Source: Castanea sativa (taxonomy: Eukaryota > Streptophyta > Magnoliopsida > Fagales > Fagaceae). Taken from it: a DNA stretch of 64,000 nt. A program made the translations under genes and the position numbers. The stretch spans positions 24,702,501 to 24,766,500 of the forward strand of contig NC_134021.1 of NCBI RefSeq assembly GCF_040712315.1, given 5' to 3'. Positions 1-11,478 of this stretch are shown piece by piece. The first letter of the stretch is position 1; each line of letters starts with the position of its first letter. The notes beneath the pieces were generated by a model, which was not told the DNA's origin, searched no databases, and saw nothing but the letters and a program-made list of their open reading frames with translations.

Positions 1-505
1 ACTACCAAGATTGCTTTTTTCAACGGTAAATAATGCACCTCGGCCTCATGCAAAGACTTATTTACGTAATAAACTGGCCTTTGTACATTATTATCATATC
101 GTATAAGAACCAGGCTAACGGCATGATCAACCACCGCAATATATGCGAACAGAATTTCATCAATTTCTGATCGAGACATAATGGGTGGTTGTGAAAGATA
201 TTCCTTAAGTTGTTGAAAAGCCGAAGCACACTCCTTGGTCCACTCAAATCCCTTCCACTTATTCAACAACTAGACGAAAGGTCTGCACCTATCTGTGGAA
301 CGAGAAATAAACCGGTTGAAGGCAGCAGTCATCCCTGTCAACCTCTGAACCTTTTTGGGACTCCGAGGTGGATGGAAGTTGTTAATTGCCTTGACCTGAG
401 CCGAATTAACTTCAATCCCCCGGTGAGTTACCATATAACCTAGAAATTTATCTGATCTTACACCAAAAGAATATTTAGAGGCATTAAGTCGCAACTTGTA
501 CCTCC
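1..505 (-). pseudogene. Ty3/gypsy pol fragment: RT thumb and start of RNase H
   Basis: This continues the reverse transcriptase at 506-1180 after a frameshift near 494-506. The frame at 270-494 reads LNASKYSFGV, then FLGYMVTHRGIEVN, the thumb/connection stretch of plant gypsy polymerases. A further frame shift leads, between about 250 and 1, to a stretch with AFQQLKEYLSQPP and RPVYYVNKSLHEAE, typical of the RNase H-like domain that follows RT in gypsy pol. The window edge cuts the element here, so integrase and the other LTR are not visible. It is a pseudogene because at least two frame changes are needed to read it. Confidence 0.8.
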
Positions 506-1180
506 TCAGTGTCTGAAAGTATCACTAAGATCTTCCACATGTGTAGAGACCGCTTTGCTTTTCACCACCATGTTGTCCACATATACTTCAATAATCTTTC
601 CCACTTGTGGCTCAAACATCCTAGTCATCATCCTTTGATAAGTAACTCCAGCGTTCTTCAAACCGAAAGGCATTACCTTATAATGGTAATTTCCCGTAGG
701 AGTCACAAATGCAGTCTTCTCTTGGTCCTCCAAAACTAAAGGTATTTGATGATAACCTTGGAAAGCGTCCAAAAAACTCATCCGAGGATGCCCGCTAGTA
801 GCATCCACCAATTGATCTATCCAAGGCATTGGGAAAGAATCCTTAGGCCAAGCCTTGTTCAGATCTGTGAAGTCCACGCATACCCTCCACTTTCCATTCT
901 TCTTCTTTACTACCACTGTATGAGCCAACCATTCAGGATAAAACACCTCTTTGATAGCGCTAGCTTTCTTGAGTTTTAGCACCTCTTCCTTGACAGCCTC
1001 GGAATGCTCTTTAGAGGACCGCCGAGGTGGTTGCCTCCTCGGTACTGTAGCTGGATTGACATTCAAATGATGAAAAATGAAACTCGGATCAATCCCAAGG
1101 GCCTCGTAAGCATTCCATACAAATACATCCACATTCTTCTTCAAAAACATAACCAACTTTGCTTTTTCTTCAGGTGGCAA
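506..1180 (-). pseudogene. Ty3/gypsy reverse transcriptase, catalytic Asp altered
   Basis: This open stretch of 224 residues is a gypsy reverse transcriptase. Visible landmarks are VKKKNGKWRVCVDFTDLNKA (about residues 91-110), FLDAFQGYHQI with the first catalytic Asp (138), VMPFGLKNAG (169-178), and the box YVDNMVV (200-206). In active enzymes this box is YVDD, so the second Asp of the pair is Asn here and the enzyme should be inactive. A TAG codon lies just upstream, so the listed Met is not a real start but an internal residue of the polyprotein. It would have copied element RNA into cDNA in the cytoplasmic particle. Confidence 0.92.
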
Positions 1181-1344
1181 CTAAACTCCCACCTGAAAGA
1201 ATTTCTTAAGGTCGTCATCTATAAGAACATTTTCCAATTTTTCACACATAGGCTCTTCTACAGACGGTACCCTGGGCGTGGCTAGAGACATTGATTGCTA
1301 TGGCCCTCCCTCAGCCGAGGCCGAGGACTCCGGCCCAAGTTGAT

Positions 1345-1716
1345 TTAGAATTGCACTATGCACTGTCTAGCCATAGATTGACTCCCAAGCAGTTCCTCGA
1401 TCTGATCCCTAGATGGAAATTTGATTTTGACATGCAAAGTTGAGGACACGGCACCTAGAGCATGCAACCAAGGTCTTGCCACAATGGCCGTATAGGGCGA
1501 ATAGGCGTCTACTACAATGAAATCCACGTTTACTACTTCTGAGCCTGATTGCACAAGCAACCTAATTTGCCCCTTTGGTATGACAGTCTTCCCCTCAAAA
1601 CTTATTAAGGGCGAATCATAAGCCATAAGATCTTCAAGCTTTAAGTTTAACCCTTTGAACAAGTCAGGGTACATGATATCTACACCACTACCCTGATCAA
1701 CCATTACCCTCCTCAC
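1345..1716 (-). pseudogene. Ty3/gypsy aspartic protease (retropepsin)
   Basis: A 123-residue frame carries the retropepsin signature MVDQGSGVDIMY near its start (Asp about residue 7) and the downstream AIVARPWLHALGAVSSTLH segment typical of plant gypsy proteases. The family cleaves the Gag-Pol polyprotein. It lies between the gag linker and the RT on the same strand, the usual gypsy order. The stretch 1181-1344 is the protease-RT spacer and holds a stop codon. The active-site Asp is present, but the polyprotein around it is broken. Confidence 0.85.
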
Positions 1717-2800
1717 ATCGTAGCCCCTATCCTCGGCGTAACCACCAAAACATCATCATGTGGTTGGATAGTCCCGATTTTGTCCTCTTCTAAGAAACCT
1801 AAAATTGGTAAGATATTCGCTTTAATCCTCTTCGGCTTATCCCTAGAATCTTCGGCCAGGGTCTGAGCCACGAACATCACCCTGGAAGGATGAGAACCAG
1901 TTTTTCCAGGTGCAGCAAAAATAACATTGATCATACCTAGAGGAGGCCTTAATGAAGTGTTACCTTGGTTCACCACCCCTAAGTGGTTTCCCTGCCCATT
2001 AGGCCAATACAAGAATTGCTTTAATCTTCCCTCCTTAACCAACTGCTTCAAATGGTTCCATAGAGTCTAACAATCCTCAATGGTATGACCCCTCTCCTGG
2101 TGATAATGGCAATGGAGGTTCTGATTGCGCCTCGAGGGGTCCCCTGCCATCTTATTAGGCCATTTGAAGTATGGTTCATTCTTGATTTTTTCCAACAACG
2201 ATGCACTAGTTCCTTAAAGACGGTATTAACCACCTGAGGAGAGGTAGGACCAGCTTGCCTAGCAAAATCTCTCACAGGCCTGTTATTGTTGTATCTGTCC
2301 GACTTGAAATCCCTCATCTCTTGGGGGATAACCTTCACCTTTCCCTTACCTTGCTGTTGATCTTCCTCAACCCTTTTATATTCATCAATGCGGTCCATGA
2401 GCCGACGTACGCTCTTGACAGGCTTTTTGGTCAAAGATTTCCTCAAGCCGTGCTCTGTAGGTAGGCCAACCTTGAAGGTCCTTATCGCCACATCATCAAA
2501 GTCCCCATCAATCTCATTGAACATCTCCCAGTATTTTTCTAAGTATGTTCTCAGGGTTTCCCCTTCTCTCATGGCCATGGACAATAATGAATCCAAGGGT
2601 CGAGGAACCCTACTGCATGTGATGAAATGAGAGCTAAATGCCCTAGTAAGTTCCTTGAAAGAATTGATAGAACCTGCCTTCAAGCCATCAAACCACCTCA
2701 TCGCCACAGGTCCTAGGTTGGAAGGGAAGATCTTGCATATCAAAGTTTCATTCTTAGAATGTACTGCCATCCTCTGACTAAAATGACTCATATGCTCCAC
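1713..2800 (-). pseudogene. Ty3/gypsy gag capsid domain and linker
   Basis: The frame at 2048-2800 is a Retrotrans_gag-type capsid domain: FPSNLGPVAMRWFDGLKAGS, then FKELTRAFSSHFITCSR, then GETLRTYLEKYWEMFNEID. Near 2100 the reading frame changes; in the shifted frame a knuckle-like motif ending in ERGHTIEDC precedes a stop. The next frame (1713-2051) continues with KQLVKEGRLKQFL and the proline/asparagine-rich linker ahead of the protease. In this family Gag builds the virus-like particle and binds RNA. At least one frameshift and one stop make it non-functional. Confidence 0.85.
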
Positions 2801-3336
2801 AGGATCTGTTCAACCATTATAAATGGTGAATGCTGGTTGTGTGAAGCGTTGAGGGAGCCTCCCTTCCTCCAACCTGCGTGTGAAGGGTGGCTTGGAGATT
2901 TGATGCAATGCCCTACCCATAGCATCATTTTCCAAGCCCCTGGAAAAAGAATTTTTACCCTTTCGTTCCTGCAGGTTGTCTTCCTTGTAGGAGAAAGACT
3001 CATCCGGGGGAGTCCTTGACCTCGGCCTGTAATTGTCATCCCCAGAGCCTTCAGAAGAAGGATCGAAGAAAGAAGGATTCGCCTTCGCCTTTCATGACGT
3101 AACTTCTTTTTTAGGTGGTCAATTTCCTTCTGCATGGCCTTAGCATTTTCCCCATAAGAAACTCTGCTTCCTCCTCGTGAATGACTCCTACTTCTGCTAG
3201 TGTGTGTTGTATGTACACTACCCTCTCGGTCCTCTTCATGCTCAAGATGCAATGAGTGATCCTCATGTCGGGACCCCACAGACTCCGCATGGTGTAGACC
3301 TGAGCCTACCATAATGCCAAATCTCCTAAAACACAA
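2788..3336 (-). pseudogene. Ty3/gypsy gag N-terminal region
   Basis: The first gag segment after the PBS region. It is rich in His, Arg and Ser (HTSRSRSHSRGGSRVSYG), then has a short coiled-coil-like helix AMQKEIDHLKKKLRHERR. The last third of the open frame is a shifted reading of the gag linker, so gag is already broken about 70 codons in. The Met at 3336 is close behind the primer-binding site, as expected for a gag start. Confidence 0.7.
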
Positions 3337-3348
3337 GATTTCCTACAA

Positions 3349-4031
3349 ACGGCACCAATTGTAAGGACACAATTTGAGCCCAAACTCACAGTCAGAAGGG
3401 ATGGGCCTGAAAGGCCTTTTACAATAAAATTTGTAGAGAGTGGGCTTGGAATCTAGGTTTTAGTAATGTTAGATAACAATAATGATGGGCTTTTTCACAA
3501 TGATACACAAAAGGAACTGTTTATATAAAATAATCTTTTCCTCGGACATGAGCCAAGGATCGTTTATATTATCTATTCCTCAGATAGATTACAACTATGG
3601 ATAATGAGGTATACAGTGTTGTTTTTCTCTTTTTCTTTTCTCTGCCCTTTTCTCAAGGTCCCTCCTTCCTTTTTATATCCCCTCCTTCTTCTCCTCTTCA
3701 TCCTCCACGTAAGGGTCAGATTGTTTGGTTTAGATACTTGTCCCATCCACCTCCCTAAAGTCTTTGGAAATAGGAGCAAGGCTAAATTCTGGTACTCAGG
3801 TTTCACTTCCCCATTAATGTGGCCAGAATAGCAGTTTGCAGTGCATTCAATGCGAGGGCGGTGGCAACAGCTTTATCTTAGATATTTCACAGTCCTCTTT
3901 CTCATTTTTCTCGTTTACCATGTTTACCCTTATCTATAGGATTTTCTAGCATATTGCCTGTGGATGTTTAACCAACCATTCTCCTACCTTGGCTTTACAT
4001 AGCTGAGGACTTAATCTTCCTCGAGCTATCA
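3349..4031 (-). mobile_element. 5' LTR and PBS-like site of the gypsy element
   Basis: Read on the minus strand, the LTR ends ...GTGTCCTTACA at 3360 and is followed by TTGGTGCCGT (3349-3358), a PBS-like motif of plant gypsy elements. The outer end is most simply at 4031 (minus strand TGATAGCTCGAGG), giving about 672 bp with TG...CA ends. The sequence 4032-4223 has the same GGGCC/TCCTCGG vocabulary and could also belong to the LTR, so the outer boundary is uncertain. No second LTR is in the window for comparison. Confidence 0.6.
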
Positions 4032-4223
4032 CATTGGACATACTTGTTCAGGTGTAACCTCCTTACTTATTAGTGTTGCTTTATAAGTTGACATTCTTAC
4101 ATCCTCGGACCATACAATGTCATTGGATTGGACCTTTACCCCAAAAAATACTCTTGGGCCATTCCCACATATATTCGTGGGCCTAATGACCCTATAATCA
4201 CAAATGAGCAAGAAATTCACCAA

Positions 4224-4654
4224 AAATAGATTTTAAATGAAATATATTATAATATAGAAATATTAAATAAATATTAATTTAATTAATATATAAGTATAAA
4301 GAAAGCCCCATTTTAGTTCTTGCCTTAGGCTCCAAAATGTCTAGGGTCGGCCCTGACAATATGTGTCTTGGATTTATAAATACATAAGTAGAAGTGTTAT
4401 GGGAAGCATAAGAAAAAAGAACAAAGAGATATATATGAACAATAAAAGAAGATAGATAGACATAGAGATATATATATATATATTAGGTGTCTTGATAATA
4501 ATCTTTTATTTATAACTAATATTATGCCCATGTGATGCACGGTTTAATCAAAATTCATATATAAATAATTTTTTTATTAATTTACTTAAAAATAAATGAA
4601 TATTTTACTTTTAAGTTATATAATGAATGTATATTGTATGAGACTTAAGATATC

Positions 4655-4699
<45 letters not shown>

Positions 4700-4964
4700 G
4701 AATGGGAGATGGTAGAAATACCTATAAAAAAATATAAAATGATTTTCAATAATACATTGAACTTTAAGGCTAAAATCACATGTATTTAAATGAGTAAAAC
4801 TTGAATTTAATAATTAAAAACTATCGAAAGTAATATTTGAAATCATATTTAAGTGGAAACCTCAATTCAATTAATTAAGAACAATCTAAATTATTAAATA
4901 TTTAAAATTTTGAAGTACAGAAATCCACATGAGAATCTAATTTTTGCCCTTGAGAGCATGAGAG
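4224..4964. other. AT-rich intergenic DNA with (TA)n
   Basis: No gene is seen. It holds a (TA)n microsatellite at about 4657-4696 and ends with GAGAG (4960-4964), the left copy of the target-site duplication of the copia element. Confidence 0.7.
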
Positions 4965-5623
4965 TGATGGAAATATGCATGTGCGCAGCAAAAAAAACAA
5001 CGGATTTACTTCATTCATAAAAGTTAACATATACTATATAAGTTTCAGAATTTAAGAACAAGAAAGTGTACCTTAGAGCGGTGAATTTCAAAACCAAAGA
5101 TTAGAAGCGCTTGGGAACACTTTCAATCTTCACTTCAATTTCACTAACGCCCAAGATGTGTGGTCTCTCAATCAGTTCCAAATGGAGAAATGTCAAAAGT
5201 ATCTAACACTAACATGCACCACTTCGCAATCATGTTCTTTCAAATTCTCTGCAGAAAATTATGTATGTTTCTCCCTTTGTGTCTAACCGATTATCTAATT
5301 GGGCTAGCCTTTTGGGCCTTTCCAATTGGGCTTAAGTGTGTGGCTTGGAGTGGGACCAATAAGACACTAGCTCCAATGGGCCTTGGACTTTTTTGTCAAC
5401 TCTTGACAAGTCCAAAGTTACCATTAATTATATTTAATACCACTATATAAATATAGTTGCACTCTAGGCCTTATCTATAAATTATATCCCAAGACTTTAT
5501 TGTACATATAATCCCTTCATTAAAATATTCGTAGTAATACAAAGTCATAAAAGAAGACTATCACTTTGTAGATTACTACATCTTAATTCTTTGAGTACCC
5601 GGTTTAATCCTTTAAAGTTATTC

Positions 5624-5680
<57 letters not shown>

Positions 5681-6390
5681 TTTAGTAACTCCTTACTAAA
5701 GTGGTTAGACCTAACCTTTGAATAACAATCCCATTAAACTTATCTCAAGGAAATATTTTATATTTCCGTTAAGAGACTATGAATTCCATCTTGAGAATAT
5801 ATGTTCCATCATCACTAAATATGGTCGCCCAACATACTGAGGTTTTGATCGTTACTCTAGATCTCACTCCTGACATATCAAAACAACCTACACCTCATGA
5901 TCAAGTCTATTATTCTCTCAGGATTAAGAGTTCATGCAAATACAAGTCATGAGTTTATTATTCATATGACAGTCGTTGGAAGAATAATAAATCTCACACC
6001 GGTCTAGTTGAATATGTTTTAATTCTTAAAACATATTAACATACCAACTATAAATCTCCATTTCCATGATCAAGACAAATCATCTTAGTTGATATATTAT
6101 ACTTTTCGCAGATGAAATGCCCAATTTTCATCACCGACTACGAACTACATTTCGAGTTTACAAGGAACTTGTAATTTACATCTTCTGTGACTAAATCACA
6201 TAAATCACAAATAATGCATCTCATGGACTATATGATAATGTCCCAATATTCATGTTACAATTATTTTTAGATAATAATAAAATAACTTTATTAAACACAA
6301 TATTAAGTCATACACAATATCACACATAATGTCATACATAATACCATACATAGCATCATACAATAGGATTTAAGGGCACTAATCCTAACA
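4965..6390 (-). repeat. 3' LTR of the copia element
   Basis: 1426 bp. On the minus strand it begins TGTTAGGATTAGTGCCC and ends with a CA dinucleotide. It aligns along its full length with 11479-12851. It carries a (TA)n expansion at about 5626-5677 that the other LTR lacks. Just inside the element, the minus strand reads AGGGCAAGTGAGAGAT (6391-6406), a purine-rich stretch in polypurine-tract position. Confidence 0.93.
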
Positions 6391-6404
6391 ATCTCTCACT
6401 TGCC

Positions 6405-6920
6405 CTAAAAACTATTATGCAGTAATCTAACTCTCATTTCCTCCAAATGTGACTCGAAAGTCTTTTGGAGCAAGGCTTTGGTAAAGGAATCCGCTAGATT
6501 CTTTGCACCATCAATCTTTGCTACAACCACATTTCCACGAGTAACAATATCTCGAATGATGTGATACTTTCTCTCTATATGCTTTCCTTTCTTATGATTC
6601 TTTGGATCCTTGGATTGTGCAACCGCTCTACTATTGTCTCAAAATAATGTAATGAGAACTTGCTCAATTCTCACAACACCAAGATCAGAAAGGAATTTCT
6701 TGAGCCAAATAGCCTCTTTTGCTGCCTCACAAGCAGCAACATACTCGGCTTCCATGGTGGAGTCAGCAATACAAGATTGCTTAACACTCCTCCAACTTAT
6801 GGCTCCACCTCCCAAGATGAAAACACATCCCGACGTGGATTTTTTGAAATCTAGATCCGACTGAAAATCCGAATCTGTATAGCCAATGGGAATTAAATCC
6901 TCACAATGGTAAACAAGCAT
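6405..6920 (-). pseudogene. Copia RNase H
   Basis: The frame reads GYTDSDFQSDLDFKKSTSGCVF, ISWRSVKQSC and STMEAEYVAACEAAKEAIWLKKFL, the Ty1/copia RNase H signature with its acidic residues. A TGA at 6636-6638 replaces the Cys codon usually found before DNSRAVA; after it the same frame runs on through KGKHIERKYH to the natural end at 6405. It would have degraded RNA in RNA/DNA hybrids during reverse transcription. There is also a frame change from the upstream RT. Confidence 0.9.
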
Positions 6921-7957
6921 ATAATCTCTCGTTCTCGTAGATACTTGAGAATATGCTTAACAGCTTGCCAATGTTTTGGTCCTGGATTTGATTGATATCG
7001 ACTGACCATGCCAACTGAATAACAAATGTCTGGTCTAGTACAAAGCACGACATACATGAAACTTCCCACAGCAGAAGCATAGGGAACTTGTCTCATCATA
7101 TTTTCCTCCTCTTGAGTCTTAGGCCTTTGGTCATCAGACAGAGGAACTCCATGTCTAAAAGGAAGTAATCCTTTCTTGGAGTTTTGCATGCTAAACCGTT
7201 CTAGAACCTTATCTATATATCCAGCTTGTGACAAACCTAACATCTTATTCTTGCGATCTCGCCAAAGCTTGATCCCTAGAATATAGTTAGCTTCGCCCAA
7301 GTCCTTCATATCAAATTGGCTTGACAACCAAACTTTAACTGATGACATTACTCCTACATCATTTCCAATGAGTAGAATGTCATCAACATAAAGCACTAGG
7401 AACATCACTATTTTGTCTTGATGTCTCTTGTGCACACATGGTTCATCAAGATTTTGTTCAAAACCAAATGATTTGATTGCCTGATCAAATCTGATGTTCC
7501 ATGACCTAGATGCTTGCTTAAGTCCATAAGTGGACCTTTTCAACTTGCATACCATATGCTCTTGGTTCTTTGCTATGAAACATTCCGGTTGCAACATGTA
7601 GATTTCTTCTTCAAGATTGCCATTAAGAAATACAGTCTTGACATCCATTTGCCAAATCTCATAATCATAATGAGCAGTAATGGATAAGAGAATTCTGATA
7701 GATTTAAGCATGGCTACTAGCGAAAAAGCTTCATCATAGTCAATGCCTTCTTTTTGTGTATACCCTTTCGCCATTAGTCTTACTTTAAAGGTTTCAACCT
7801 TTCCATCTATCCCTCTCTTCCTCTTGTAAACCCATTTGCAACCAACATGTTTAATGCCGTTAGGCGCCTCTACAAGATCCCACACATGATTGGAATACAT
7901 AAAATCCAATTCAGATTTCATAGCTTGGACCCAATAATGTGTATCTATATCATTCAT
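6893..7957 (-). pseudogene. Copia reverse transcriptase
   Basis: 354 residues of RVT_2-type copia reverse transcriptase: ALKSELDF-like start, VGCKWVYKRKRGIDG, RLMAKGYTQKEGIDYDEAF, QMDVKTVFLNGNLEEEIYM, YGLKQASRSWN and the catalytic box LYVDDILLIGND, which is intact. Length is near complete for the domain. A TAG lies just upstream, between ESNP and TYDEAMND at about 7974, and the C-terminus shifts frame before RNase H. The listed Met is an internal residue of the polyprotein, not a start. Confidence 0.93.
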
Positions 7958-8155
7958 TGCTTCATCATAAGTCTAAGGATTCGATTCAGCCTCTTCAGAG
8001 ATAGCTTCATAAGTTTCTCCCAAACCTATGAATTTCACTGGAGGCCGAACAATTCTCCCACTACGACGAGGCTCCTGTGTACTAGACATGTCATGAGTAG
8101 TATCTTGTGGTGTATCAAATACAACCACATCATCCCTAGTTTTATCCAACGGTTA

Positions 8156-8870
8156 TTAATTTATAGATTCATTCATTTCAGCCAATACAACTCTACTTCT
8201 AGGAGTAAAATTATTCATATAGTCATTTTCCAAAAATCTAGCATTTGTACTAACAAAAACTTTGTTATCATTTCGACTATAGAATAAATAACCCATAGTT
8301 TCTTTTGGATAACCCACAAGCAAACATACTTCTGATTTTGGTTCCAACTTATCAGGCTTCCCCTTTAGCACATGTTCTGGACAGCCCCAAATGTGGAGAT
8401 ACCTCATACTAGGCTTACGCCCACTCCACAATTCCATGGGTGTTTTGGGAACAGATTTTGATGGAACTAAATTCAAAAGATGTATTGCTGTATCTAAGGC
8501 ATACTCCCAAAAAGAAATTAGCAAAGTTGAATAACTCATCATGGACCTAACCATTTCCAAAAGAGTCCTATTCCTTTTCTTCGCTACACCATTTTGTTGA
8601 GGAGTTTCAGGTGTAGTTAATTTGGATACAATCCCATTTTGAATTAGGTAATCCTTGAAATCCCCATGAAGGTATTCGCCACCTCGATTAGATCGAATGG
8701 CCTTTATGCGTTTGCCTAATTGATTCTCAACTTCAGCCCTAAACTCTTTGAACTTTTCAAAGGTTTCAGACTTCCATCTCATTAGGTACACATAACCATA
8801 TCTTGAGTAATCATCCATGAAAGTGATGAAATACTCATAACCTCCTTTTGCTTGGGTTGACATAGGACCA
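8156..8870 (-). pseudogene. Copia integrase core, catalytic residues lost
   Basis: The frame carries GGYEYFITFMDDYSRYGYVY and the integrase core. The second catalytic Asp, expected in RSDRGGEY, is Asn (RSNRGGEY). The catalytic Glu, expected in NGVAER, is Lys (NGVAKKRNRT). The first Asp (HTD) sits in the upstream frame, separated by a frameshift near 8860. Active copia integrases need D-D-E to join cDNA ends to the target, so this one should be dead on three counts. Sequence 7958-8155 is the linker to RT and has tandem stops near 8155. Confidence 0.9.
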
Positions 8871-10386
8871 ATACATCTGTATGAACTAATTCAAGCAACT
8901 CTTGGGCTCTTCTACCTTTTGCATTAAAAGATCGTTTGGTCATTTTACCTTCCAAACAAAATTCACAAACTGGAAATTCATCAAAGTCCATGGGCTGTAA
9001 AAGTTCATCTTTGATTAGTCTTTGAATCCTATTTGAATTAATATGACCCAAACGCAAGTGCCAAAGATATGCATCATTAGAAGAAGGAAACTTTCTCTTT
9101 AACGATTTCACATGTGAATTATTATCTAACTCAGAATTATGTAATTTATGTTTATCAGGAGTTAAAATATAAAGACCATCCACAATATTTCCAAAACAGA
9201 TAAACATTTTATCCTTCTTTATTACAACATTGTCATTAAGGATAATACAATACCCATGTTTACCCAAATAAGTTGCAAAAATCAAATTCCTACGAACATT
9301 AGGTACAAACAGACAGTCTTGCAATATTGAAACCCTAGACTCAAAACACAAATTAACAACACCAACAGCTTCAACCGGAATTCTGCTCCCATCAGTCAAA
9401 GTAAGAAACAATTCCCCTTCACTCAGCTTTCTAGTCTCCTGAAATCCCTGCAAAGAATTGCAGATATGATTAGTACAACATGAATCCACACACCAGGAAT
9501 CCGTGAGATTCTGTACCAAACATATATCAAGAAGAAAAGAAGTTTTCATACCTTTATTCCTGGTAGCCTTAAACTTTGGACAATTTCTCTTCCAATGTCC
9601 TTTCTCACCACAATGGAAACACTTTCCTTTGAGCTTCTTTCCTTTATCGACAACCCCTAAGGCAATTTGCTTACCCTCTTGCTTAGTGAAGTCATTCTTC
9701 TTCTTACCATTGCCTTTCGACTTAGGTTGAGAAGTAGAAGCTTCATCAACGTTGACTTTAACACTAGAAGTACCAAGGATGCCTTCCACCACCACTAGCT
9801 CATTCATTAATTCATACAAAGAATAAATCTTTTTGTTCATATTGTAATTCAGTCTGAATTCCTTGACTGATTCTGGTAGTAACTGGAGTATCATATCCAC
9901 TTGGGATTCTCCATCAATGTCGGCACCTAAAATCTCTAATGTATTCAGATTAGAGATCATTGTAAGACAATGCTCTCTCACTGAAGTACCTTCAGCCATT
10001 TTGGTATTATAAATTTGCCTCATAGTTTCTTGCCTTGCTGAATGGTCTTGCTCACCAAATATCTCCTTCAGACTATGCATAATGTCCGAAGCAAGTTCTA
10101 CATCTTGCATTTGATGCTGTAGAACATTTGAGATAGATGCTAGGATATAGCACTTGGTCATTTTATTAGATTTCTGCCAACGATCATATCGCTGTTTTTC
10201 CTCAGAAGGAGCATCTAATGAAGGAAAGCTAGGACATGGTTGAGTAAGCACATATTTGTGCTCTTCAGCTGTTAAAACAATGTCCAAATTTCTTTTCCAG
10301 TCAACATAGTTGGATCCAGTCAGTTTGTTTTGATTAAGAATAGAAACAAGTAGGCTAAATGATGCCATGTTCAAATTTGAAAACAA
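8860..10386 (-). pseudogene. Copia gag, protease and pre-integrase
   Basis: A frame of about 500 residues starting at MFSNLNMASF. Residues 20-200 are the UBN2/gag-like region (GSNYVDWKRNLDIVL). A CCHC zinc knuckle, CFHCGEKGHWKRNC, lies at 256-269. The protease signature should read DSGATNH but is DSCCTNH (Asp301), so the Gly of the active-site triad is Cys. The pre-integrase zinc site HLRLGH...CEFC is at about 443-477, and the first integrase Asp (HTD) is near 504. The frame is otherwise open, so this is the best preserved part of the element. Confidence 0.93.
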
Positions 10387-11464
10387 TAAACATGAATATA
10401 ATAAGTAAATTGGACATTATCAATTTAGCATATAAGTATATAATATGGAACCTTAACAAAACCATAAAATAATATATGCAACGACAACCCAATACCATGT
10501 TTAAAATTCCTTGGAAGCAAGTAAATTATAAACACTATGATTGATTGAGAACTATTCTCATTATTAGTAATATCATGATAACTCTTATCAAATACTAATA
10601 ATATGCCGTTTTTCCTTTAGCCTCTAAGTAATAATAACATAGCTCCGAAGGGAGGTTAACATTAAACTTAATCTAGTGTACACCATTGACTGAATTCTAT
10701 GTGAGTCATTAAGTAATTCCACAGTCGCGTGGTCATTCTTAATGTAAAAACACATATTATTCATCATTAAGAAGTTTAACCTGTAGTACCATGAATTAAA
10801 TACCCTCCGAAGGGAGCAAGACATATACGCCAAGACGAGGTGCTTAATCACACTACTATAAACCGTCAATGGAGGCCGTGAGATGCAACCCTTGTATCTC
10901 TCTCCCACTAGATGTTTTAAAATAATGGTTTTTAAATTTAAAACATGCATAAACTATTTACACATTGCCTTGCTCTTTATATATGTAAAAACACTTAGAA
11001 AAATTCTGAATCCACAGTTCTCGATCGATCCTCGACAGATTCTCGATCGATCGAGAATAAGTTCTACGAAGCTCGATTGATTCTCGACAGATCCTTGATT
11101 GATCGAGAGATCTTCTGTCAGCTCGATAGATGCTCGACAGATCCTCGATTGATCGAGCGTTGCGAATTTCGAATTTTTCATAATTTTTCTAAGACAGTTT
11201 TTCTACGTTTTCATGTACAAAACAACCAACATACGATCATAATGAACATAAATTGATATCAAAACTAAATTACATTGATGCTATAGCCTTAAAGTTCAGT
11301 TTAACAAACTTAAACTAAAAATTAAACAACATCATAACATCAAAATCAGTTTTTATCAATCAATAATTTCAACGACCATGCAAAAAACTATTTTCTAACA
11401 ACATGAAACTATTGCCAATAATTCCAAAACTCTAAACATGTTAAACAGATACGAAATGAAGACC
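10387..11464 (-). other. Copia 5' untranslated leader
   Basis: Sequence between the PBS and the gag start, about 1.08 kb, unusually long. No ORF is credible. It contains three spaced copies of a 36-bp palindromic motif (11020-11157). Confidence 0.8.
11020..11157. repeat. Three 36-bp palindromic repeats in copia leader
   Basis: Copies at 11020-11055, 11072-11107 and 11122-11157, separated by 16 and 14 bp of unrelated sequence. Each starts CTCGAT, has CTCGACAGAT (one base variable nearby) in the middle and ends GATCGAG. In copy 1 the outer 10 bases form a perfect inverted repeat (CTCGATCGAT / ATCGATCGAG) with a 16-nt loop; in copies 2 and 3 the outer 6 bases still pair. Confidence 0.9.
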
Positions 11465-11476
11465 GCTCTGATACCA
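11465..11476 (-). other. Copia primer-binding site (tRNA-iMet type)
   Basis: The minus strand reads TGGTATCAGAGC two bases inside the 5' LTR. This is the classic complement to the 3' end of initiator tRNA-Met used by most plant copia elements. Confidence 0.93.
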
Positions 11477-11478
11477 TT

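Noticed and set aside
6610..6864. Plus-strand frames over the copia RNase H
   Set aside because: Antisense shadow of the minus-strand RNase H.
11020..11157. Possible CRISPR array of 36-bp repeats
   Set aside because: Only three diverged copies with 14-16-bp spacers in the leader of a copia element; no cas genes and a eukaryotic context.
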